Positions 7,594 to 17,395 of a stretch of DNA of 64,000 nt are shown here, one piece after another. Made by a program: the position numbers and the translations under genes. Source of the DNA: Bacteroidia bacterium (GTDB lineage Bacteria; Bacteroidota; Bacteroidia; Cytophagales; Cyclobacteriaceae); NCBI GenBank assembly GCA_030432655.1, contig JAUILA010000025.1:1-64000 (forward strand), written 5' to 3'. Position 1 is the first letter of the stretch; the number at the start of each line of letters is the position of its first letter. Under the pieces are notes generated by a model that was not told the DNA's origin, made no database searches, and worked only from the letters and a program-made list of their open reading frames with translations.

Positions 7594-8661
7594 GTGACTA
7601 CAATTTTATTTTTTCTGCCTCTTCTTCTTGTGTATGCCATCCTGGCAATCTATGCCGAACGCAAGGTTTCCGCTTTTATCCAGGATAGGTATGGCCCCAT
7701 GGAAACCGGGAAATACGGAATTCTCCAGACGGTCGCAGACCTGCTTAAATTACTTCAGAAAGAAGATATTGTCCCATCCAGGGCCAACGGATTATTATTC
7801 CGTCTTGCACCTGTAATTATTTTTGTATTTGTCTTTTCCGGGTTTGCTGTGATGCCCGTAGCGGGAGAATGGAGCGGTGCAGCCCTGCAGACAGGAGTAT
7901 TCTTCCTGCTGGCAATTGTTTCTCTCGATGTCGTGGGCATTATCATGGCCGGATGGAGCTCGAATAATAAGTATTCGGTTTTAGGAGCCCTTCGCTCTGC
8001 CGCCCAGATCATCGCATATGAAATTCCACTGACGCTCAGTGTTCTTTCAGTAGTGGTCATATGTCAGACACTTGATTTACAGGTAATATCTTTTATGCAG
8101 GGAACCGGCCAGGACCCGCAATACCTCTTCGGGATTCGCTCACTCGGAATCCGTACAGAAGAGATTGGAGGCCTGCTTACCTGGAATATATTTAAAGCAC
8201 CTGTCCTGTTTCCTGTTTGGGTGGTATTTTTTATCACTTCCCTGGCCGAATCCAACCGGAGTCCTTTTGATCTTCCGGAGGCAGAATCTGAACTGGTGAC
8301 CGGATTTCAGACGGAATATTCGGGATTTCGCTGGGCCATGATCATGCTGGCTGAATATGCCATGATGCTGCTCGTTAGCTTTCTTGGTGCCATACTCTTT
8401 TTTGGAGGCTGGAATACGCCTTTGCCCAATATAGGCTCACTTCAGCTTGCCGAATGGACTTCCGGGGCTGATTCCGTGATTTGGGGGGCATTCTGGCTGA
8501 TTACCAAAGTGTTTCTAACCGTATTAATTCAAATGTGGGTTCGATGGACGCTTCCAAGGCTGCGGATTGATCAGTTACAATCCCTCGGATGGAAGTATCT
8601 AACCCCGATTAGTATCGGTTTATTGTTCATTTGTGGCCTTTACAGGCTGTTTATGATTTAG
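7594..8661 (+). CDS. nuoH: NADH-quinone oxidoreductase subunit H
   Basis: NuoH is the membrane subunit of complex I that forms the quinone-binding chamber against the hydrophilic arm. The 355-residue protein has about eight helices, the signature YAERKVSAFIQDRYGP near residue 20, and the conserved loop AESNRSPFDLPEAESELV in the second half. The only workable start is GTG at 7594; a nearby ATG is out of frame. It is the first nuo gene here: no nuoA-G lie upstream (murI does). The stop is only 4 bases before the histidine kinase ATG. Confidence 0.96.
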   Translation: MTTILFFLPLLLVYAILAIYAERKVSAFIQDRYGPMETGKYGILQTVADLLKLLQKEDIVPSRANGLLFRLAPVIIFVFVFSGFAVMPVAGEWSGAALQTGVFFLLAIVSLDVVGIIMAGWSSNNKYSVLGALRSAAQIIAYEIPLTLSVLSVVVICQTLDLQVISFMQGTGQDPQYLFGIRSLGIRTEEIGGLLTWNIFKAPVLFPVWVVFFITSLAESNRSPFDLPEAESELVTGFQTEYSGFRWAMIMLAEYAMMLLVSFLGAILFFGGWNTPLPNIGSLQLAEWTSGADSVIWGAFWLITKVFLTVLIQMWVRWTLPRLRIDQLQSLGWKYLTPISIGLLFICGLYRLFMI

Positions 8662-8665
8662 AGAA

Positions 8666-10687
8666 ATGCTATTACGGAAGATTTTTTTACTCATTGTTCT
8701 GCTTGCAGGCATACCGGGGTCCCGGAATGCCACGGGAGCGGTCATTGATCCGGACAGCCTGGAAAATGTGCTGGAAAGCTCCGTAAAGTATGAAATCAGG
8801 TTTAAAACCCTACACGAGTTAAGCAAATACCATTTATATACAGATCCGGTTAAATCAGAATCCTATCTGATTGAGGGATTAAAGGAAGCCCGGATAAACG
8901 GGGACAGTTCGGCTGTTGCCAAAACCTACATGCGATTATCTCAGCTGGGATCTATTCAGGGTGAATATGATAAGGCACTTAAATATGATCGTTATTATCT
9001 CAGGCTGAGCGAAACAGAGCTGGATACCTTCAATATAACCCAGGCGCTGAATAATATCGGAGATGATTATCAATACATGGGCTTCTATAACGATGCTTAC
9101 GATAATTATCAGAAGGCCCGTAAACTGGCGATTGCGCTTAAAGATGACTTGTTAATCGCGGTGACAAGTTACAATATCGGGACGGTACTCAAGCAGATGG
9201 GTCAGCTGGAACAGGCAGAGGGATACATACGGTCAAGTATGGAACTGAGCCGGCAGATTAATGACCGGGAAGGGATTGCCTATTCCTTAAAAGACCTGGG
9301 TGAAATTTATCGGATTGAGGGAAAGTTCAGCAATTCACTTGAGGCACTTAAAGAATCACTTGTTATTTCCGATTCACTTGGCCTGAACTATCTTACCCCC
9401 GAAATTTATCATAAACTGGCGGAGACTTATTGCGCGGTTGACAGTCTTGATCAGGCGTTAAACTATTACAATGGTGCCCTGGAAATATACCGGCGGGTGA
9501 GTAATAATAAAGGGATTGGCGACAGCTACCTGGGAATTGGCCGGCTCATGATCGATCAGAATGAAGATTTGAAGGCGGAATCCCACCTGGAATCAGCCCT
9601 GGCCATTGCCCTGAAGGAGGAATATGGCAAGCTGGCCAGGGACTCTTACGAACAATTATCCCGATTGTACGAAAAACGTGGTAATTACCAGGAATCCCTC
9701 CGGCTTCACAAGAAATTGAAGGTGCTTGACGACAGCCTCTTCTCTGAAAAGAAAAATGAACAGTTCGCCAAACTTCAGTTGCTGCATGAAACTGAACAGA
9801 AAGATTCGGAAATACGCCTGATAAAAGAGCAGGTTTCGAATGAGGAATTCAAAAGTAATGTACTCGTGGTGATCCTGGCCCTGGCCGCAGTCATTCTGTT
9901 TAACCTTTACCGCAGCAGTGTCAGGAGAAAGAAGATCAACAGGCTTCTGATAGTCCATCAAAAGGAGATTGAGGCAAACAGTAAGGAGATGGAGGCATTG
10001 CTGGAAATGAAAGATAAGTTTTTCTCCATTATTTCCCACGATCTGCGTTCGCCTATCAATGGCCTCGTCGGCGTAATTGACATGCTTCACGAAGGACACA
10101 TCACGCAGGATGAACTGAAGGAAGTAAGCCGATCGCTGAAAGGACGACTTAATAATACGCGCAAGCTGCTGGATAATCTGCTTGACTGGGCGCTGTTTCA
10201 GATGGATCATTTCAAAGTGATCGAAGAACCACTCGACATGCACAGGTTAACCGAAGATAATCTTAATTTTTTCCGGGAGATCAACGATAAACATGTTCAT
10301 TTTTTTAATAAGGTGCCTGAACATACAATGGCGGAGGCCGACCGTAACATGACTGACCTGGTCATTAGAAATCTGGTATCCAACAGTATGAAATTTACCG
10401 ACGAAGGGGGTATGGTTGAAGTGCTTGCTGAGGAGCTGGATGATCAATTCCTGATGATTGCCATACGGGATAATGGAATCGGCATGACGGACGAGGAGGC
10501 TGCACACCTGTTCGATAATTCTTCACTTTACAGTACGCGGGGTACAGCCAATGAGCGTGGTACAGGGCTTGGACTTAAGCTTTGCCAGGAGTTTGTCGAG
10601 CGAATGGGCGGTAAAATCTGGGTAGAGAGTGAAAAGGGAACCGGAAGTACCTTCAAATTTACTGTAAAAAAGGCCGAATCGCAGTAA
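8666..10687 (+). CDS. TPR-containing membrane sensor histidine kinase
   Basis: A 673-residue hybrid of sensor and kinase. It has a signal peptide (about 1-20), a periplasmic TPR array (about 60-350, with repeats such as ALNNIGDDYQYMGFYNDAYD), a charged helical stretch, a transmembrane helix (about 395-415, SNVLVVILALAAVILFNLY), a HisKA domain with FFSIISHDLRSP (His458), and an HATPase_c domain with NLVSNSMKFT, DNGIGM and RGTGLGLKL. It should autophosphorylate on His458 after sensing through the TPRs. No receiver domain or response regulator is encoded nearby. It lies 4 bases after nuoH and 39 before nuoI, so it is embedded in the complex I operon and may respond to respiratory state; that role is inference. 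Confidence 0.92.
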   Translation: MLLRKIFLLIVLLAGIPGSRNATGAVIDPDSLENVLESSVKYEIRFKTLHELSKYHLYTDPVKSESYLIEGLKEARINGDSSAVAKTYMRLSQLGSIQGEYDKALKYDRYYLRLSETELDTFNITQALNNIGDDYQYMGFYNDAYDNYQKARKLAIALKDDLLIAVTSYNIGTVLKQMGQLEQAEGYIRSSMELSRQINDREGIAYSLKDLGEIYRIEGKFSNSLEALKESLVISDSLGLNYLTPEIYHKLAETYCAVDSLDQALNYYNGALEIYRRVSNNKGIGDSYLGIGRLMIDQNEDLKAESHLESALAIALKEEYGKLARDSYEQLSRLYEKRGNYQESLRLHKKLKVLDDSLFSEKKNEQFAKLQLLHETEQKDSEIRLIKEQVSNEEFKSNVLVVILALAAVILFNLYRSSVRRKKINRLLIVHQKEIEANSKEMEALLEMKDKFFSIISHDLRSPINGLVGVIDMLHEGHITQDELKEVSRSLKGRLNNTRKLLDNLLDWALFQMDHFKVIEEPLDMHRLTEDNLNFFREINDKHVHFFNKVPEHTMAEADRNMTDLVIRNLVSNSMKFTDEGGMVEVLAEELDDQFLMIAIRDNGIGMTDEEAAHLFDNSSLYSTRGTANERGTGLGLKLCQEFVERMGGKIWVESEKGTGSTFKFTVKKAESQ

Positions 10688-10726
10688 CTATTTTTTATCT
10701 TCGGTTCATAAAGGAACCACCACTTT

Positions 10727-11380
10727 ATGAACACAGGTTACTGGAAATCCATCCTGGATTCAATTTCAAGTATATGGACGGGAATGCGCCTGACATTCAG
10801 GCATATAGGCACCGCTACTAAATCGGTATCCAAGGATGGAGTTGCTTCTGACAATTATTTCGCCCGTTCCGAAGGCCTGATGAGCCTTCAATATCCGCAT
10901 GAGACATTGCCGGTCCCGGATAATGGCCGGTATCGTCTGCACAATGAAATTGACGATTGTATTGTTTGCGATAAATGCGCGAAAGTGTGTCCGGTTGATT
11001 GTATAGAGATTGATGCGATCAAAGACAAGGAGGTGTATGGAACCACTTCGGATGGTACTCCTAAACGAATTCATGCCGCCAGGTTTGATATAGATATGGG
11101 TAAGTGCTGCTTTTGCGGTCTGTGTACCACGGTTTGTCCGACCGAATGCCTTACCATGACCAAAGCCTACGACTTCAGCGAATATGACGTTATTGAACAC
11201 ATTTACTCTTTCGCCAACATGTCGGATGAGGAAATAGCTGAAAAGAGAAAGCAGGCAGAGATTCCTTCAGGCGGGGCATCTCCGGCAGGTACGCCCGGCA
11301 AGACTGCCGGCAAACCGATGATGAAACCCAGACCTTCAATGCCAAAACCGAATATCAATACCGGCAAAAAAGATGACTGA
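10727..11380 (+). CDS. nuoI: NADH-quinone oxidoreductase subunit I
   Basis: NuoI carries clusters N6a and N6b that pass electrons toward NuoB and quinone. Two ferredoxin motifs are seen: Cys78, 81, 84, 88 in CIVCDKCAKVCP and Cys127, 130, 133, 137 in CCFCGLCTTVCP. The 217-residue protein is longer than many NuoI proteins because of a basic, Pro/Gly/Lys-rich tail (from about residue 180) of unknown role. A possible weak promoter (TATCTTCG, 10696-10703) lies between the kinase and this gene. Its stop overlaps the nuoJ start. Confidence 0.96.
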   Translation: MNTGYWKSILDSISSIWTGMRLTFRHIGTATKSVSKDGVASDNYFARSEGLMSLQYPHETLPVPDNGRYRLHNEIDDCIVCDKCAKVCPVDCIEIDAIKDKEVYGTTSDGTPKRIHAARFDIDMGKCCFCGLCTTVCPTECLTMTKAYDFSEYDVIEHIYSFANMSDEEIAEKRKQAEIPSGGASPAGTPGKTAGKPMMKPRPSMPKPNINTGKKDD

Positions 11381-11879
11381 AATGTTACTCTGGCTCTTTT
11401 GTATCCTGACGGTTGCCTCAGCTGCCTTGCTGGTAATTACCCGAAGTATTTTATATGGAGCTTATTCACTTGTTATCTGTCTCCTGTCCCTGGCAGCGTT
11501 GTACGTTCTGCTCCAGGCTGAATTTGTTGGTATCACGCAGCTGATGATTTATGTTGGGGGTATTATAATCCTGCTCCTGTTTGCTATCATGCTGACCAAT
11601 AAGCTGAAGGGGGAAACGCTTATCACCAGCCATTATAATCGCATATTCGCAATACTCCTGTTCGGTTCCGCCTTTTTATGCACGGGATGGATGGCCGTGA
11701 ACTGGCATGGCGGATCATTTCCTGATCGGGCGATTCCTGAACTTATGCATGCTACTGGCGTATACCTGATGTCAGTTTACCTTTTTCCCATGGAGGTGAT
11801 TGCTGTGCTTCTGTTAATTGTATTGATTGGTGCGCTGACCATTGCAGGCGAAAAAACCGGGAAGGAGGGGAGAAGATGA
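11373..11879 (+). CDS. nuoJ: NADH-quinone oxidoreductase subunit J
   Basis: A 168-residue membrane subunit with five helices. The stretch FVGITQLMIYVGGIIILLLF in the third helix is the conserved NuoJ segment containing the pi-bulge associated with coupling. The ATG overlaps the end of nuoI by 8 bases, and its stop overlaps the nuoK start as ATGA, so translation of I-J-K is probably coupled. Confidence 0.95.
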   Translation: MTEMLLWLFCILTVASAALLVITRSILYGAYSLVICLLSLAALYVLLQAEFVGITQLMIYVGGIIILLLFAIMLTNKLKGETLITSHYNRIFAILLFGSAFLCTGWMAVNWHGGSFPDRAIPELMHATGVYLMSVYLFPMEVIAVLLLIVLIGALTIAGEKTGKEGRR

Positions 11880-12181
11880 ACGAAATGCAACTTTTACTTG
11901 GTACAGGAGCGTTTCTGTTCGCTGCCGGACTTGCGGTCATTGTGTCAAAGAAAAATGCAGTAATGGTCCTGATGGGGATCGAACTCATGCTGAATGCGGC
12001 TAATTTGAATTTTATTGTTTTTGGCAGAATGCATCCGGAATGGCACCAAGGCCAGTTTTTCGCTCTCTTTGTAATTGTGCTGGCTGCTGCGGAGGCGGCG
12101 GTCGGACTAGCCCTGATTCTCCGGGTGTACAGGTATTTCCGAACAGTTGAATTGGATAAGATCAACCAGATGAAGGGATAA
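11876..12181 (+). CDS. nuoK: NADH-quinone oxidoreductase subunit K
   Basis: A 101-residue subunit with three helices, homologous to MrpC. The conserved membrane glutamate of the proton path is in VLMGIELMLNAANLNF, and a second acidic position is in VLAAAEAAVGLAL. Length is standard. The start overlaps nuoJ (ATGA), and nuoL begins on the base directly after its stop. Confidence 0.96.
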   Translation: MNEMQLLLGTGAFLFAAGLAVIVSKKNAVMVLMGIELMLNAANLNFIVFGRMHPEWHQGQFFALFVIVLAAAEAAVGLALILRVYRYFRTVELDKINQMKG

Positions 12182-14260
12182 ATGAATGAGGCGACCATCA
12201 TATCACCTGAATTTATTGAGGCACTGCTGATGTTGGTTCTTCCCCTGGCGGCATTTCTGGGACTGAACATTTTGCCACAACGCATGGCTGCCGTTTCGGG
12301 TAAATTGGTAAGTCTTGTTTTTCTGATCGTCTTCTTATTATCCGTTCACCTGATTTGGATGCGGTGGGGCATGGACACCATCGAATACCAGCTCACCTGG
12401 TTTTATCTTTCCGGAACCGTACATTTTGCAGCAGGAATTCTCCTGGATATGAAAACAGTGATCATGCTCGTAGTGGTCTCGGTAATATCATTGCTCGTTT
12501 CTCTTTTCAGTATATCCTACATGCATAATGACCAGGACGAACGAAGATACTTTGCCAACCTTGGCCTGTTCGTATTTTCCATGATTGGAATCGTTATAAG
12601 CAACAACTTGCTTCAGTTATTCTGTTTCTGGGAGCTGGTGGGCCTGTCAAGTTATCTTCTTATTAACCACTGGTACAGAACCGGTAATCCTCCGAAAGCT
12701 GCGACCAAGGCGTTTGTGGTGAACCGGGTGGGGGATGCCGCTTTTTTGATCGGAATCGGAATCGCCTGGACTATGTTTGATTCCCTGTCGTTAACAGATC
12801 TCTATTCGGGAATGGAAAGCAGCCACCTGGAGGCAGGTATCTGGATGGCTGGTGATAAGGAAATGCCAGGTATCTGGTTGTCCGTTCTTGGGATATGCCT
12901 GTTTCTCGGAGCCGCCGGCAAAAGTGCACAGTTTCCATTTCAGGCCTGGTTACCGGATGCTATGGCTGGTCCGACCCCTGTATCGGCCCTGATCCATGCC
13001 GCTACTATGGTGGCTGCAGGTGTATTTCTTCTTGCCCGGGTATTTCCGCTGCTGAGCCTCGAGGCCATGACCTTTATAGCTGTTACGGGAGCCATAACTG
13101 CATTTATGGGTGCTGTAGCGGCAATGACCCAGAATGATATTAAAAAGGTCCTTGCATTTTCCACCATTTCCCAACTTGGTTATATGGTGATGGGAATGGG
13201 AGTTGGAGCATACGATGCGTCGTTGTTTCACTTGTTTACGCATGCGTTTTTCAAAGCAGGGCTATTTCTCGCCGCTGGGGCCGTCATCCACGCCATGCAC
13301 GATCTGCTGAAAGGGGACCATCATCGTGATCCCCAGGACATGCGGAATATGGGAGGATTAAGGAAACAGCTCCCGGTAATATTTATTTGTTATGTTATTC
13401 TCTCGCTGGCCCTGGTGGGGATTCCGTTTTTCAGCGGATTTCTTTCCAAAGAGGCAATTATGAGCGGAAGCTTTGCCTGGGCTGATGCCCGTAGCGGAGG
13501 GGGAATGTCTTTTTATCATCTGGTTCCGTATACCGGCATGGTTACCGTGGCGCTGACCGCCTACTATATGGGCCGCCAGGTATACCTGGTATTTCTCGGG
13601 CAACCTGCTACCGATCGTGTGGCCGGCAAATTTTCACTGCAATGGCTAATGACCGCTCCTGTGGTGATTTTATCGCTGTTATCGATCGGACTTATCTGGT
13701 CGTTTAACCCCCTGAGCTTCCAGAACAGCTGGTTTTTTACCAATCTTATCGTTCCGGTCATCCAGGTGCCAGGTTATCCGGCCGGGCTTCAGCCACTGAT
13801 CGTGGAGTTGTCGGAGAATAACCACCTGCTTGTTTTCATCTTGTCTTCTGCGATGATCATCACGGGACTGGGGCTTGCGTTTTTACGTTACCGGAATGGG
13901 ATTCCGGAACAGAATCGGGCCGGGAACTGGTTTTATAACCTGTCTTCAGGAAACTGGTGGATGGATAACTTATATTACGACGGAGTGGCCGGCCCGGTAA
14001 AATATCTCGCAGGTCGTACCTACGCCATGGATAGGAAAGTAATTGATTCGCTCCTCAATTACCTCGTGGTATCTGGTGTATTATTCTCCAAGATGACAGG
14101 ATGGTTTGACAGAAATATTGTGGATGGCCTGGTACACCTGGTTGCCGCTGCCGGAAAGACAACCGGCAGTATTTTCCGGTCTGTTCAGGGCGGAAATGTG
14201 CAGCGTTATGTTGCGGCTGCAATTTTATTAATGATTGTGTTATTTTGGCTGATATACTGA
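12182..14260 (+). CDS. nuoL: NADH-quinone oxidoreductase subunit L
   Basis: The distal antiporter-like proton-pumping subunit of complex I. The 692-residue protein has the Mrp-type core with FCFWELVGLSSYLL, FPFQAWLPDAMAGPTPVSAL, HAATMVAAGVFLLAR and the broken-helix lysine region NDIKKVLAFSTISQLGYM. It is followed by a long C-terminal section that forms the lateral helix in known structures, and a final anchor helix. It begins directly after the nuoK stop and ends 4 bases before nuoM. Confidence 0.96.
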   Translation: MNEATIISPEFIEALLMLVLPLAAFLGLNILPQRMAAVSGKLVSLVFLIVFLLSVHLIWMRWGMDTIEYQLTWFYLSGTVHFAAGILLDMKTVIMLVVVSVISLLVSLFSISYMHNDQDERRYFANLGLFVFSMIGIVISNNLLQLFCFWELVGLSSYLLINHWYRTGNPPKAATKAFVVNRVGDAAFLIGIGIAWTMFDSLSLTDLYSGMESSHLEAGIWMAGDKEMPGIWLSVLGICLFLGAAGKSAQFPFQAWLPDAMAGPTPVSALIHAATMVAAGVFLLARVFPLLSLEAMTFIAVTGAITAFMGAVAAMTQNDIKKVLAFSTISQLGYMVMGMGVGAYDASLFHLFTHAFFKAGLFLAAGAVIHAMHDLLKGDHHRDPQDMRNMGGLRKQLPVIFICYVILSLALVGIPFFSGFLSKEAIMSGSFAWADARSGGGMSFYHLVPYTGMVTVALTAYYMGRQVYLVFLGQPATDRVAGKFSLQWLMTAPVVILSLLSIGLIWSFNPLSFQNSWFFTNLIVPVIQVPGYPAGLQPLIVELSENNHLLVFILSSAMIITGLGLAFLRYRNGIPEQNRAGNWFYNLSSGNWWMDNLYYDGVAGPVKYLAGRTYAMDRKVIDSLLNYLVVSGVLFSKMTGWFDRNIVDGLVHLVAAAGKTTGSIFRSVQGGNVQRYVAAAILLMIVLFWLIY

Positions 14261-14264
14261 ATCA

Positions 14265-15887
14265 ATGCAGAACTATTTACTTTCACTTATAATATTTCTG
14301 CCCCTGGCAGCCTCCCTGGTGGTTGTGCTGTTACCGGAAAAAAATACCTCCTGGTCAAGAAAGCTGGCAATCGGGGCAACCGCTGTGCAGTGCCTGCTGG
14401 TTATTGCCCTTCTGGCCGGATATAAGGTATCGACCGGGGATCCCTCGTCACTGGAAGGATTTCAGTTTGTTGAATCGGTTCCCTGGTTCAGTATTGATCT
14501 GAGTGCCCTTGGTACGTTATCTGCCACCTATTTGCTCGGGGTGGATGGTCTTAGTATTGCTCTGGTGGTTCTCAACGCCGTGGTCATGCTGATCAGCACG
14601 ATCGCATCCTATAGTATTAAAGAAAAAGTTAAAGGATATTATTCGTTGTTGTTGCTGCTGAATGGCTCGATAATGGGTTGTTTCCTGGCCCTGGATTTTC
14701 TCCTGTTTTATTTGTTTTTTGAATTCATGCTCTTGCCGATGTTCTTCCTCATCGGTATCTGGGGCGGACCCAGAAGGGAGTATGCCTCAATAAAATTTTT
14801 CCTGTATACCTTGTTTGGATCCCTCCTGCTTCTGATCGTCATGATCGGACTTTATGCATCAGTTATGGATCCGGTTCAGACAGGTTCAGGCAGCGTTGTA
14901 CATACGTTCAATATGGTCTACATGACCGACCCCGCCAATCTGATCGAGGGGTCATTGCTTGCAGGTGGTTACGAGTTTCTTTCAATTCCCCTGCGTATGT
15001 GGGGATTTATCCTTCTGTTTGTAGGCTTTGCCATTAAGATCCCGGTGGTACCCCTCCATACCTGGCTGCCGGATGCACACGTGGAGGCACCGACTCCGGT
15101 TTCCGTTATACTTGCCGGAGTATTGCTGAAAATAGGTGCGTACGGACTAATGCGTACCGCCTACCTGATGTTTCCGGACGGAGCAACAGAGTATGCGATG
15201 TGGGTGGGAATCCTTGGAGTGATAAGCATTATTTACGGAGCCCTGAATGCGCTCGCGAGCAAGGACCTGAAAAGACTGGTAGCCTACAGCTCCGTTTCTC
15301 ACATGGGCTTTGTATTGCTCGGACTGGCATCCAATACCACGGAAGGAATTTCAGGTGCGCTGTTCCAGCTGGTCAGCCACGGGGTTATTTCCTCAGGATT
15401 GTTTTTGATTGCAGGGGTCGTCTATGACCGTACCCATGATCGGCTCATTGCCAATTATTCGGGGCTTGCCACCAAAATGCCAAGGTATACAGCCCTGACC
15501 ATCCTGTTCTTTTTTGCCTCATTGGGCTTGCCCGGCATGTCAGGGTTTATAGCCGAAGTTCTCACGGTACTGGGGGCGTTTGTTTCACAATCAGTAAATG
15601 GTTTGTTGTCAAGAGGCCTGGCAATTTTCGCGGTGATTGGCCTGATCCTTTCGGCGGCTTATTATTTGTGGACACTCCAGAGGATGTATTTTGGCCCCTT
15701 TTATTACCGGTTTTCCGGTGGTGATGAACTGGATGACCTGCGTCGCAGAGAATATGTGGTATTGCTTCCCCTGGCAATTCTCACACTGATGCTTGGCATT
15801 TTCCCGGGCCTGCTGCTTGATTTGATGAATTCCACCATTAATCAGTTTGTGCAACTGGTAAACCTAGCTTCAAACTGGCCCGGATGA
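14265..15887 (+). CDS. nuoM: NADH-quinone oxidoreductase subunit M
   Basis: The middle antiporter-like subunit, 540 residues and about 14 helices. Conserved elements are the glutamate-bearing FFEFMLLPMFFLIGIWGG, the discontinuous helix VPLHTWLPDAHVEAPTPVSV, and KDLKRLVAYSSVSHMGFV. It pumps protons in concert with NuoL and NuoN. The stop overlaps nuoN (ATGA). Confidence 0.96.
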   Translation: MQNYLLSLIIFLPLAASLVVVLLPEKNTSWSRKLAIGATAVQCLLVIALLAGYKVSTGDPSSLEGFQFVESVPWFSIDLSALGTLSATYLLGVDGLSIALVVLNAVVMLISTIASYSIKEKVKGYYSLLLLLNGSIMGCFLALDFLLFYLFFEFMLLPMFFLIGIWGGPRREYASIKFFLYTLFGSLLLLIVMIGLYASVMDPVQTGSGSVVHTFNMVYMTDPANLIEGSLLAGGYEFLSIPLRMWGFILLFVGFAIKIPVVPLHTWLPDAHVEAPTPVSVILAGVLLKIGAYGLMRTAYLMFPDGATEYAMWVGILGVISIIYGALNALASKDLKRLVAYSSVSHMGFVLLGLASNTTEGISGALFQLVSHGVISSGLFLIAGVVYDRTHDRLIANYSGLATKMPRYTALTILFFFASLGLPGMSGFIAEVLTVLGAFVSQSVNGLLSRGLAIFAVIGLILSAAYYLWTLQRMYFGPFYYRFSGGDELDDLRRREYVVLLPLAILTLMLGIFPGLLLDLMNSTINQFVQLVNLASNWPG

Positions 15888-17386
15888 TGCAGTATTCTTC
15901 GGAGAATATGAATACCCCTATCAACTGGCTGACACTGGAATCTGTTTCGGATAGCCTGTACTGGTTGCTTCCGGAACTATTGCTGACGACCCTGATTCTC
16001 CTCTTAACGATTCTCATCATTTCTCCCGTCAAATCGGATAAATGGCAAAAGGGCCTGGTGTTTTTCGGAATTGGCCCGTACGTCCTGGTAAATGGTTATT
16101 TCAGTTATGTGCTTGGAGAGACACAGATTCAGAACCTGTTCAACGCCGATATGCTGATCGTCAACGCACAGGCAGCTAAATGGAAAATATTGTTAGGTCT
16201 TTCCATGCTGGTGGTCTTGCTCTTTCCGTTGCCACTCACTGTCAAGCGACCCCGGGGAGAATATTTCCTGCTGCTGACCGGGGTGCTGCTGGGCGCTTCC
16301 CTGCTGGTCATCGCCAACCACTTCATGATGGTTCTGATCAGCCTGGAGATGATTTCTTTGACATCATACCTGCTTACCGGGCTTGCCCGGACCAGGTATT
16401 CGGCAGAGGCTGCGGTAAAATATTTCCTGTTTGGTGCGGCTGCCACAGCCGTTATGGTTTATGGCGTTTCCTGGCTCTACGGAATAACGGGGCATGTATC
16501 CTTGTCCGGGTCTGAGCTGGCGATGCTGGAGAATAATTTTTATCCGGACTGGGTACCTTTCCTGGTGGTTACCCTGATATCCAGCGGTATACTGTTTAAA
16601 GTGGCCGTCGCTCCCTGGCATATCTGGGTCCCTGATGTATACGAACAAACGCCGACACCTGTGGTGGCCATGTTTAGTGTAATTCCTAAACTCGCTGGTT
16701 TTGCATTTCTCATCAAATGGATTACCTGGCTGCAGTGGCCGGTGGAGGAGGTCGCAGTACTTGCCGTTCTGACCATGTCAGTTGGTAATTTTGCTGCGCT
16801 TCGGCAAGTCAATGTCAAGCGGATGATGGGATATTCCTCGATAGCCCACTCCGGATTTCTTATGATGGCGCTCCTTTTTCCCGGAGATGCTTCGGTCCTG
16901 TTCTTTTATGCAGCCGTCTACATCTTCATGAACCTGGGGGCATTTCTCCTGATAAATTATTATGAGCGCATGTACCGGATTCAGCTGATTAAGGAATATG
17001 ACGGATTTTTCAGGATTTCACCTCTTTTCGGGATTTACCTGGTGGTCTTTATGGTGGCACTTACAGGTCTACCGCCGACGGCCGGATTCACAGCAAAGTT
17101 GTTCCTTTTCTCCGGTGTTCTGGCACAATTTCAGGAATCCGGTTCGGCCCTGCTTATGTTCACATTTGTATTCGGTATTATTAATGCCGTTGTCTCCTTT
17201 GCCTATTACGTAAGGATACCCTATGGCATGATCTTCCGGGACATGCATTCATCAGTGAATATCTTTAAAAAATATAGTGTATTGGAGAATTTTTTGTGTC
17301 TGTTTTTAGTTTTAGCCGTATTGTTGTTATTCTTTAAACCTGAATGGTTGATGGGATGGATCAATAATAGTAGCTTTGCATTTTAA
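15884..17386 (+). CDS. nuoN: NADH-quinone oxidoreductase subunit N
   Basis: The third antiporter-like subunit, 500 residues, with VAPWHIWVPDVYEQTPTPVVA, the conserved lysine region QVNVKRMMGYSSIAHSGF, and about 14 helices. The ATG at 15884 overlaps the nuoM stop; an alternative ATG eight codons in (15908) cannot be excluded. It ends the nuo run, and the PurF-like gene follows after only 9 bases. Confidence 0.95.
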   Translation: MMQYSSENMNTPINWLTLESVSDSLYWLLPELLLTTLILLLTILIISPVKSDKWQKGLVFFGIGPYVLVNGYFSYVLGETQIQNLFNADMLIVNAQAAKWKILLGLSMLVVLLFPLPLTVKRPRGEYFLLLTGVLLGASLLVIANHFMMVLISLEMISLTSYLLTGLARTRYSAEAAVKYFLFGAAATAVMVYGVSWLYGITGHVSLSGSELAMLENNFYPDWVPFLVVTLISSGILFKVAVAPWHIWVPDVYEQTPTPVVAMFSVIPKLAGFAFLIKWITWLQWPVEEVAVLAVLTMSVGNFAALRQVNVKRMMGYSSIAHSGFLMMALLFPGDASVLFFYAAVYIFMNLGAFLLINYYERMYRIQLIKEYDGFFRISPLFGIYLVVFMVALTGLPPTAGFTAKLFLFSGVLAQFQESGSALLMFTFVFGIINAVVSFAYYVRIPYGMIFRDMHSSVNIFKKYSVLENFLCLFLVLAVLLLFFKPEWLMGWINNSSFAF

Positions 17387-17395
17387 TCCAATCGA

